DNA from: Cyanobacteria bacterium OH_PDB_112
Lineage (GTDB): Bacteria; Cyanobacteriota; Vampirovibrionia; Gastranaerophilales; CAJFVJ01
Direction of reading: 5' to 3'
DNA length: 10,047 nucleotides
Assembly (NCBI GenBank): GCA_023457295.1
Contig: JAEWLZ010000144.1
Coordinates: 1-10,047 of the forward strand
Shown piece by piece: positions 1 through 5,096 of this stretch. Each line of letters starts with the position of its first letter. The first letter of the stretch is position 1. The notes under the pieces are model-generated. The model did not search any database, was not told the origin of the DNA, and saw nothing but the letters and a program-made list of their open reading frames with translations. Position numbers and translations under genes: made by a program.

Positions 1-1037
1 CCACCGCTTGCAGGCTTTTTATTAGCTTCCAATTCAAGCTGTTTGTCGATAATCAAAGTCTGTAAAACCTGAATAACATTGCTTGTAATCATATATAAAA
101 ACACACCCGCCGGAATCGGAACAAAAACAAACATACCGATTACCATAATAGGCATTATTCTTGACATTGATTTTTGCATTGCCTGCTGTGCAGGGTCTGC
201 ATCAGGTTGAGCGTTGCTTTTCATAAGAATTTTTTGCGACAGATACATTGTTATACCAAAAAGTGCAACAAGCATAAATACATCGAAGTTAAAATTTGAT
301 TTGGTTTGATATGTAGGTTCTTGAGCCGCAAGCAAAGAACCTTTTCGGTTAAATGTTACTGTTTCAAATTCTCTTGTCGTATTGTTTATTATATTCAATT
401 TTGCAGATTTAATTTTATCAAGTTCATCGAAAGACAAATTGAAACTGTCAAGACTGATTTTAAAGTCAACAGGTTTTCCGGGAACAAGTTCACCCTGAAT
501 TTGTACAGCTTCACCAGGTTTTTCAATCTTAACCTCTTCTGTGTTTCCGTTTTTGAAAGTTAAAACAGCTTTTTTATCGGCAGAAAATTTGTCATGGTTG
601 CTTACGCTGAATTTACCGTCTTGAGGTATCGCATCGGTACTTTTCATTGTCTGGTCAAGACGTTTTACAAACAAAAATGAAGAATCTCCCGCCATTTGCA
701 TAAATTGCGGGCTCATAAGGGCTGAATACAAAAGAATAAAAACAGGCAATTGCAAAAGCAAGGGCATACATCCGCCCATAGGGTTGAACTTATGTTCCTG
801 ATAAAATTCCATCATTTTTTGCTGCATAACCTGCGGGTTATTTTTGTAACGAGTTTGAATTTCTTTCATTTTAGGTGAAAGTGCTTGCATTTTTTTCATA
901 GAACGCTGTTGCTGCACGCTCAAAGGCCACATCACAAGGCGAACAAGAACCGTAAGCAGAATAATCGCGACCCCGAAACCGCCCGAAACTTTGCTCATTA
1001 TATTTAGAGCTTCAACTGTTATATTTGTAAAATCCAC
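1..1037 (-). CDS. yidC: Membrane protein insertase YidC, cyanobacterial-type (3' end off window)
   Basis: YidC/Oxa1/Alb3 insertase, which inserts and folds proteins in the cytoplasmic membrane. 345 codons are visible and the C-terminus runs off the left edge. I read the frame directly from the minus strand. Membrane segments lie near residues 20-38 (with the conserved groove arginine, R33), 91-109, 250-268 and 295-330. The last one contains the family signature PIPAGVFLYM. A cytoplasmic Lys/Gln-rich hairpin (about 40-85) follows the first segment. Residues about 111-248 form a hydrophilic, beta-rich-looking insertion between segments two and three. I recall a similar insertion in cyanobacterial YidC, whereas proteobacterial YidC has its large domain before the groove segments. 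The start is GTG at 1037-1035, preceded by AGAGG 9 nt upstream; I see no competing start. It is separated from rpmH-rnpA-yidD by an opposite-strand gene, so it probably has its own promoter. Confidence 0.95.
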   Translation of the reverse strand, partial: MDFTNITVEALNIMSKVSGGFGVAIILLTVLVRLVMWPLSVQQQRSMKKMQALSPKMKEIQTRYKNNPQVMQQKMMEFYQEHKFNPMGGCMPLLLQLPVFILLYSALMSPQFMQMAGDSSFLFVKRLDQTMKSTDAIPQDGKFSVSNHDKFSADKKAVLTFKNGNTEEVKIEKPGEAVQIQGELVPGKPVDFKISLDSFNLSFDELDKIKSAKLNIINNTTREFETVTFNRKGSLLAAQEPTYQTKSNFNFDVFMLVALFGITMYLSQKILMKSNAQPDADPAQQAMQKSMSRIMPIMVIGMFVFVPIPAGVFLYMITSNVIQVLQTLIIDKQLELEANKKPASG

Positions 1038-1386
1038 TATTTTATACCTCTTTAACTATATTTTATATTTCTATTATTACATTTTAAAACAAAAGTTTGT
1101 ATAAAGTAAGTTTTTTAAAGAAAGACTTTGAATCACAAAGCAAAATCCTTATAGAATATACTTATTTTGTATTTTGTTACGAGATATTAAGCACATGTCC
1201 TTAAAAAATTAAAGTTTATAAAAACAATCACCGATAAACATATAACGATAAGATGGATTATTAACAGTCAAGAAAAATGGTTGCCTAGAGTATTGCACAA
1301 TGTATTATGACTAGCAATATCTTTGATATGCCTGCTTTTTGACGAATTTGGATTGTACTTCAGGTATGTTATAGAGGAGATTTTGC
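1038..1386 (+). other. Intergenic region: divergent yidC / 126-aa gene spacer with long leader
   Basis: This 349-nt gap holds no convincing gene on either strand. It is very AT-rich near yidC, where I find no clear minus-strand -35/-10 pair. On the plus strand it contains a sigma-28-like promoter (1210-1237) and then about 140 nt of presumed untranslated leader before the ATG at 1387. The leader has several very short ATG-stop frames, for example at 1253-1264, 1277-1288, 1300-1314 and 1366-1374. It ends in a strong Shine-Dalgarno, AGGAG at 1375-1379, 7 nt before the ATG. Confidence 0.6.
1210..1237 (+). promoter_or_regulatory. Sigma-28 (FliA/SigD)-type promoter candidate
   Basis: TAAAGTTT at 1210-1217 matches the full enterobacterial FliA -35 box. 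ACCGATAA at 1230-1237 matches seven of eight positions of the GCCGATAA -10 box. The TAAA-to--10 spacing is 16 nt, against 15 in E. coli and about 14-16 for Bacillus SigD. A second, weaker -10-like AACGATAA lies at 1244-1251. The promoter points at the 126-aa gene at 1387. A FliA-like sigma factor is encoded at 5097-5768 in the same window. The match is seen in the sequence; promoter activity is inferred. Confidence 0.5.
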
Positions 1387-1767
1387 ATGGACAAAGTAAC
1401 GGGCATCGGCGCAAATTTTGTAGGTAGAAAAAATTCTTTTGGGGAAAACAAAACAACAAAAAAAGAAGAAACACAAAATGTAACGGATAAAACACCACAA
1501 AAATTAGAGAAAACAACACAACAAAAAAGTCCCGAAGGGATTCTTAATTCAATGCATTGTATGGGCGTACAAAACCTTGTAACCCAAAAAGTAAATGTAA
1601 TGAAAAACAATCCTCAGCTGGCAAAAAGGATAGGGGAATTTATGGCAAACTTTGAAAAAGAAGTCGAAAAAGGACTTAAAATTATTGCCAAAGATTTCCC
1701 GTCCATGGACGAAACAACAGCAGCTATGGTAGCGGCAAAAGCAGCTTTAAAAGCTTCCGAGTTGTAA
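1387..1767 (+). CDS. Hypothetical 126-aa soluble protein, possible sigma-28 regulon member
   Basis: I do not recognise this protein. It has no signal peptide and no membrane segment. Residues 1-20 are Gly/Asn/Phe-containing (NFVGRKNSFG). Residues 21-50 are a Lys/Thr/Glu/Gln-rich low-complexity stretch that is probably disordered. Residues 51-126 look helical, with a charged amphipathic section (about 70-102) and an Ala/Lys-rich end (112-126). The ATG is supported by AGGAG 7 nt upstream. The gene lies on the strand opposite to yidD and yidC and interrupts their usual adjacency. Its TAA is separated by a single base from the yidD stop on the other strand. A sigma-28-like promoter about 150 nt upstream suggests flagellar or motility control. 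A disordered N-terminus followed by helices would suit a type III export substrate or chaperone-like protein, but that is conjecture. Strong ribosome site and ordered codon use make it likely to be a real gene. Confidence 0.75.
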   Translation: MDKVTGIGANFVGRKNSFGENKTTKKEETQNVTDKTPQKLEKTTQQKSPEGILNSMHCMGVQNLVTQKVNVMKNNPQLAKRIGEFMANFEKEVEKGLKIIAKDFPSMDETTAAMVAAKAALKASEL

Positions 1768-1768
1768 T

Positions 1769-1990
1769 TTAGGGAACAGGGTCAAAACCTCCCTCGGAGA
1801 AAGGGTGACATCTTAAAATCCTCTTTACTCCGAGAAAAGACCCTTTTGAAAAACCGTATTTTTCAATTGCCTGCATCGTATACTCAGAACATGTCGGCAC
1901 AAATCGGCAACACCTTGGTGTAAATTGTGAAAAAAATCGATAAATTTTAATTAAGAGTATAGCTGCTTTTTGCATCAGAAAATTTTTCAT
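1769..1990 (-). CDS. yidD: Membrane protein insertion efficiency factor YidD
   Basis: YidD is a small, membrane-associated protein that assists YidC-dependent insertion. This 73-aa copy has the family signature: an N-terminal amphipathic/hydrophobic helix (about 8-24), the cysteine block CCRFVPTCSEY (27-37), and the C-terminal RILRCHPFSEGGFDPVP. Its length is typical. The start at 1990 lies inside rnpA, giving a 44-nt overlap, with only a weak ribosome site (AAGAACGG). An internal ATG at residue 6 is an alternative start that would align with the usual MKKLLI-type beginning. It is the last gene of the rpmH-rnpA-yidD unit. Its stop is one base from the stop of the convergent 126-aa gene, so any terminator for either gene must lie within the other's coding sequence. 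Confidence 0.95.
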   Translation of the reverse strand: MKNFLMQKAAILLIKIYRFFSQFTPRCCRFVPTCSEYTMQAIEKYGFSKGSFLGVKRILRCHPFSEGGFDPVP

Positions 1991-2345
1991 CCGTTCTTTT
2001 TAAAAGCTTTACGATGCTATTATACACCTGATTGAAATCAGCATCCAATGAGGCTTCTCTGGCGGTAAAAATGAGAGAGATCCACTTTCGAGAAGACACT
2101 ATATCATTATTTTTAAGAGCGACTCTATAAGCCTCTCTCATAAGTCTTTTTACACGATTACGTTTCACAGCTCGTTTATGAATCTTTTTGCTTACGACAA
2201 AACCGACTCTGGTTGAAAACATATCTTCCGGAGTCTTTTTTTTTCCTGTATGTAAAACAAACAGTGCATCCGCAATTGACTTTTTTAATCTGTAAGTCGC
2301 TTTAAATGCACTGTTTTTTATTAATCTTTGATTTTTTGGTAACAA
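1947..2345 (-). CDS. rnpA: Ribonuclease P protein component
   Basis: Protein subunit of RNase P; with the M1-type RNA it matures the 5' ends of tRNAs. The 132-aa product starts in the family manner (MLPKNQRL, then F14) and contains the RNA-binding RNR block KRAVKRNRVKRLMREAYR-like at about 57-74. It is somewhat longer than the usual 110-120 aa; the extra residues are at the C-terminus, which overlaps yidD. The start is TTG (2345-2343). The frame is closed by an in-frame TAA a few codons upstream, no ATG or GTG is available between, and GGGA lies 8 nt before the TTG. The gene follows rpmH after a 137-nt gap with palindromic sequence. rpmH-rnpA order is near-universal in bacteria. Confidence 0.96.
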   Translation of the reverse strand: MLPKNQRLIKNSAFKATYRLKKSIADALFVLHTGKKKTPEDMFSTRVGFVVSKKIHKRAVKRNRVKRLMREAYRVALKNNDIVSSRKWISLIFTAREASLDADFNQVYNSIVKLLKRTDEKFSDAKSSYTLN

Positions 2346-2376
2346 AACCTTTATCCCACATTATATTGGATTATCG

Positions 2377-2451
2377 GCTGTTCATCCCCATTCACTTCGC
2401 TTCGGTTTTTTACAAAAACCTTTACTTCGTCGGGGTTTTCACGAGGACAGC
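2377..2451. repeat. Nested imperfect palindrome with 30-nt spaced repeat between rpmH and rnpA
   Basis: Three pairs of complementary blocks are nested around one centre: GCTGT (2377-2381) with ACAGC (2447-2451), CCCC (2386-2389) with GGGG (2432-2435), and GGTTTTT (2404-2410) with AAAAACC (2414-2420) around a 3-nt loop. An imperfect direct repeat with the form ACTTCG-N4-GGTTTT occurs at 2394-2409 and again at 2424-2439, exactly 30 nt apart. The stretch looks richer in G+C than its surroundings. It lies in the rpmH-rnpA transcript and could be an RNA structure or a remnant of a small repeated element. Confidence 0.45.
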
Positions 2452-2482
2452 GTTCGTTTCACTCAGCCTTGCCTAAATCCGC

Positions 2483-2635
2483 TTATGCTCTCTTTTTAGC
2501 TTGAATAACCAATCTATGACGGCCTTTAGTACGTCTTCTATTAATAGTGCGTCTTCCGCCTGGAGTAGCCATTCTTGCAAAAAAGCCGCTTACTTTTTGT
2601 CTTTTGCGTTTTGTACCTTCTAACGTACGTTTCAT
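2483..2635 (-). CDS. rpmH: 50S ribosomal protein L34
   Basis: A 50-aa, strongly basic protein read directly from the minus strand. It begins MKRTLEGTKRKR, then has GFFARMATPGGRRTINRRR and ends GRHRLVIQAKKRA. This is the standard L34 layout: a basic N-terminus, the conserved R-M-x-T-x-G-G-R-x-x-x-x-x-R-R block, and a C-terminus with KGRHRL. L34 is a small globular-less protein of the large ribosomal subunit that binds 23S rRNA. The start ATG (2635-2633) has a strong AAAGGAG 8 nt upstream. It is the first gene of the rpmH-rnpA-yidD unit and has its own candidate promoter just upstream (2676-2704). dnaA, a common upstream neighbour in other bacteria, is not here; a cysteine-rich protein gene ends upstream instead. 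Confidence 0.97.
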   Translation of the reverse strand: MKRTLEGTKRKRQKVSGFFARMATPGGRRTINRRRTKGRHRLVIQAKKRA

Positions 2636-2675
2636 TTATATTTCTCCTTTGAAATTATTTGCAATAGTAAAGTCC

Positions 2676-2704
2676 ATGTTAAAAAAGACATGAATTATAG
2701 TCAA
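2676..2704 (-). promoter_or_regulatory. Sigma-70-type promoter candidate for rpmH-rnpA-yidD
   Basis: On the minus strand TTGACT (2704-2699) and TAACAT (2681-2676) are separated by 17 nt. They match five of six and four of six positions of the housekeeping consensus. The predicted start point leaves a short leader before the rpmH ribosome site. The spacer contains a small CATGT/ACATG inverted repeat (2675-2692). Confidence 0.5.
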
Positions 2705-2708
2705 GAAA

Positions 2709-2738
2709 AAGTTAAGAAAAAAAACCTTTTCTTAACTT
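2709..2738 (-). terminator. AT-rich hairpin, possible secondary terminator
   Basis: Perfect 12-bp inverted repeat (2709-2720 with 2727-2738) and a 6-nt loop, followed on the minus strand by a short T run. The stem is almost all A-T, so it would be weak. It sits just after the strong terminator of the cysteine-rich gene and immediately upstream of the rpmH -35 box, so it may insulate rpmH from read-through. Confidence 0.45.
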
Positions 2739-2741
2739 AAA

Positions 2742-2768
2742 AAATCCCGCCCTGTTAAGGCGGGATTT
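2742..2768 (-). terminator. Rho-independent terminator of the cysteine-rich gene
   Basis: A 10-bp stem, AAATCCCGCC (2742-2751) with GGCGGGATTT (2759-2768), and a 7-nt loop. On the minus strand the 3' arm runs into six T residues. It lies 16 nt beyond the stop codon of the gene at 2784-3695, the classic position and form of an intrinsic terminator. Confidence 0.88.
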
Positions 2769-2783
2769 AAAAATTTTAAATAA

Positions 2784-3695
2784 TTACAAATCTACCTTTA
2801 GGCAATCCGTAAGCTGTATAAGGACTTTTTCGCCGCATTTTCCGCGATAATGCAAACCTGGAGAGAAAAGCCCTGTAAGAAGACCTACGCCAAACCCTAC
2901 AGGCATACCAATTGTCAAAGCTGCTTGACCGGCATGTCTTACGCTTGCACCACATGCAGCGGCAATACCGGTACCGAACCCAAACAATCCGACTGTCCAA
3001 AGAGCAACTTTACCTGCTGCCATAAGTTTTGTTTCTTTTAGCATGCCTTCGGAATTAAAAATCCTTGCACAGATAGGATATGACCTTCCGTCAGGAAGCA
3101 AAACGCAACAAAATTTCAAACTTATTTTAGCATTTTTATTTAGAGCTTTGGGAGGAATTATGCACTCTACTCTTGCAACAATTTGTGAGCAAGCGGGAAG
3201 AATTTTTCTACCCTCGCAAGTCCAAAGACCGTTCGGAAGATTGAATGTTATTTTATCTCCGGGACAAAGTTTTTTTGAAAAAACTCTCTGTCCCAAATTT
3301 GCCTCAATAACGGAATGTTGTTCCACAACAGCTTGACATCCACAAATTTTGACAAGATTTACGGGGGAGTGCTTATTAGTACACAAATGTTCTATTTTTG
3401 CGCAAGGTCTGCATGGGTCTGAACATCCACAATCACAATCATTTTCACAGCCACATGTTGGCTGACAACAAGAATTTTCACAGCATGGCTGTCCGACAGA
3501 CTGACCGCAACATTGCTGCGCAGGGCAGCTTGAAGGAACGGGACAACATTGCTGAGGCTGAACACAGGCAGGTGCGTCATACCCCGGCGGAGGACAAGGA
3601 CATGTTTTATCAATTGATTTAGCAAAAGCCGCCTGAGAAAAAACAAAAAACAAAATCAAATACACTGAAAAAAGTTTTTTTAAAATTATATTCAT
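2784..3695 (-). CDS. Secreted cysteine-rich hypothetical protein
   Basis: I do not recognise a named family. The 303-aa product has a signal peptide: basic MNIILKK, a hydrophobic core at 9-20, and a likely cleavage site after AFA near residue 25. A cysteine/proline/glutamine-rich segment follows at 32-105, with 20 cysteines, including CC pairs at 50/51, 62/63, 71/72 and 76/77. Residues about 110-215 look beta-rich, with 9 further cysteines. A Gly/Ala-rich hydrophobic stretch (about 225-278) could be one or two membrane segments or a glycine-zipper-like hairpin. A short tail has two more cysteines. The total is 32 Cys. AAAGGA lies 7 nt before the ATG, and an intrinsic terminator follows the stop, so it looks monocistronic. 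The cysteines could form a disulfide-knotted surface or envelope structure, or bind metal; the sequence does not decide which. Frames opposite this gene are its shadows. Confidence 0.85.
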   Translation of the reverse strand: MNIILKKLFSVYLILFFVFSQAAFAKSIDKTCPCPPPGYDAPACVQPQQCCPVPSSCPAQQCCGQSVGQPCCENSCCQPTCGCENDCDCGCSDPCRPCAKIEHLCTNKHSPVNLVKICGCQAVVEQHSVIEANLGQRVFSKKLCPGDKITFNLPNGLWTCEGRKILPACSQIVARVECIIPPKALNKNAKISLKFCCVLLPDGRSYPICARIFNSEGMLKETKLMAAGKVALWTVGLFGFGTGIAAACGASVRHAGQAALTIGMPVGFGVGLLTGLFSPGLHYRGKCGEKVLIQLTDCLKVDL

Positions 3696-3745
3696 TTTTC
3701 AATCCTTTCGCCAATCTGGAATCTGTATTACCTGTCATAACAAGA

Positions 3746-3794
3746 ATTATATGAATTAAAAAACTCATATTGCCCATTTTACTTGTAAAGTTTA
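3746..3794 (-). promoter_or_regulatory. Candidate promoter(s) for the cysteine-rich gene
   Basis: Two alternatives are visible on the minus strand. A perfect -10 hexamer TATAAT lies at 3751-3746 but lacks a good -35. Upstream of it, TAAA (3794-3791) and GGCAATAT (3774-3767) are separated by 16 nt and resemble a degenerate sigma-28 promoter, six of eight positions against GCCGATAT. Neither is decisive. Confidence 0.28.
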
Positions 3795-3939
3795 TCAACA
3801 AAAATTGAAATTATAATTAGACACTTGGATATATTACTTTTTCCTCAAGATTTAATTTTATAAACCTTTTCTGTTTCAAATATGAAGTTTTTTAAAAATT
3901 TAACGCTATAAAAAGAGGCTTTTAATGCTTTATTTACGC

Positions 3940-3968
3940 TTATTTGCTATTGTGTTGTAAGATATAAT
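3940..3968 (+). promoter_or_regulatory. Candidate promoter for the flhB-sigma factor pair
   Basis: A perfect TATAAT lies at 3963-3968, 25 nt before the flhB start. The -35 position 17 nt upstream reads TTATTT, which is poor. The flhB ribosome site AGGA is at 3980-3983. The 297-nt gap back to the cysteine-rich gene is AT-rich and otherwise holds only the divergent candidate promoters. Confidence 0.3.
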
Positions 3969-3992
3969 TAAATATCGTCAGGAATATAATTT

Positions 3993-5066
3993 ATGGGTGA
4001 TGAAGATAAACAGTTTGAAGCTACGGCTCAAAAACTGAACAGAGCAAGACAACAAGGTCAGGTTATTAAAAGTAAAGACTTTTCAATAGCCAGTTCTCTT
4101 GTTTTGATGTTTTTTGTCATTTACAATCTTGCGCCTTTTATTTGGGATCAAGTTACACAGCTTTTTGTTTTAATGTATGAACAAATTCCAAATAAACACC
4201 TTGATGATATCGGAGAATCTTATATAGCTTTCATCACCTTGAAGCCTACTTTTTTTATTATCGGTCCTATTTTAATTATTGCGGCTTTTATCGCAATTAT
4301 GGCAGATTTGGTTCAGGTCGGACCCCTTGTCGCAACTGCGGTGCTTGAACCCAAACTTGATGCATTCAACCCTACAAAATATTTTAAAAATCTTATTTCG
4401 ATAAAAACTCTTTTTGAGTTATTTAAAAATATTGTAAAAGTTTTATTGATGGGATTTGTAGGCTATATGGTTTATAAAGCTCATTTAATGACAATTTTAA
4501 ATTTGATTGAAATTGATAATAATTTTGCAATTATGATAGAATTCGGCAATCTTTTATGGGACTTTATCACAAAAGCCGGGGTTCTTTTCTTTATAATAGC
4601 TGCCGCCGATTACGGAGTAACAAAATGGAAATTTCTTAAAGACCAAAAAATGTCCTTCAAAGAAATTAAAGATGAATATAAAAACTCGGAAGGCGATCCT
4701 CATGTCAAAGCGGCCTTGCGCCAAAGAAGGATGCAAATGCTTTCTCAAGGGGCTTCCGATTCTGTACTTCAAGCAGATTGTATCGTTACAAACCCTTCTC
4801 ACGTTGCTGTCGCCATAAAATATGACGAATCAACAATGGAAGCTCCAAAAGTCCTCACAAAAGGTGAAGATTTAGTAGCTGAAAAAATAAAAAAAATTGC
4901 AAGAGAAAATAATATTCCTATCATCGAAAATCCGCCTGTCGCAAGGGCTTTATTCAAAATAGTAAAAGCAAATCAGGATATTCCCGCCGAACTTTATCAA
5001 GCCGTCGCAGAAATTCTCCTCTTTGTGTACGATTTGCGAAAACAGGAAAATGCGTCTAAAATATAA
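3993..5066 (+). CDS. flhB: Flagellar type III export protein FlhB
   Basis: FlhB/SctU-family export-gate protein that switches substrate specificity of the type III apparatus from rod/hook to filament subunits. The 357-aa product is close to usual length. It starts with the family N-terminus (DEDKQFEATAQKLNRARQQGQV). Membrane segments lie near 31-52, 82-108, 140-165 and 186-207. A cytoplasmic linker follows (about 210-262), then the autocleavage site at 267-270. The C-terminal domain has DLVAEKIKKIARE, the IPIIENPPVARAL block and IPAELYQAVAEILLFVY, close to flagellar FlhB as I recall it. The cleavage motif reads NPSH, not the standard NPTH (codons 4791-4802, AAC CCT TCT CAC). A non-flagellar SctU is possible but less likely, given the FliA-like sigma factor 30 nt downstream. 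AGGA lies 9 nt before the ATG. No flhA is adjacent. Confidence 0.92.
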   Translation: MGDEDKQFEATAQKLNRARQQGQVIKSKDFSIASSLVLMFFVIYNLAPFIWDQVTQLFVLMYEQIPNKHLDDIGESYIAFITLKPTFFIIGPILIIAAFIAIMADLVQVGPLVATAVLEPKLDAFNPTKYFKNLISIKTLFELFKNIVKVLLMGFVGYMVYKAHLMTILNLIEIDNNFAIMIEFGNLLWDFITKAGVLFFIIAAADYGVTKWKFLKDQKMSFKEIKDEYKNSEGDPHVKAALRQRRMQMLSQGASDSVLQADCIVTNPSHVAVAIKYDESTMEAPKVLTKGEDLVAEKIKKIARENNIPIIENPPVARALFKIVKANQDIPAELYQAVAEILLFVYDLRKQENASKI

Positions 5067-5096
5067 TAGGTAGTTTGTTTAAAATTTTGGAAAAGT

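Noticed and set aside
306..563. 85-aa plus-strand frame opposite yidC
   Set aside because: Lies wholly within the YidC insert coding sequence, has no ribosome site, and the minus-strand frame is clearly the real one.
1278..1300. Possible sigma-54 promoter (TGG ... TTGCA) in the leader of the 126-aa gene
   Set aside because: The GG and GC elements are 14 nt apart instead of 10, so it does not fit.
1268..1610. Two minus-strand frames opposite the 126-aa gene, rich in Phe/Leu/Cys
   Set aside because: Complement of an A-rich coding strand gives artificial Phe/Leu-rich peptides; there is no ribosome site, while the plus-strand gene has a strong one.
1793..1834. CTCGGAG/CTCCGAG inverted repeat as a terminator for the 126-aa gene
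   Set aside because: The loop is 28 nt, there is no adjacent T run, and the bases encode conserved YidD residues.
2850..3646. Several open frames on the plus strand and in other minus frames across the cysteine-rich gene
   Set aside because: They are shadows of the 303-aa secreted protein, lack ribosome sites and have improbable compositions.
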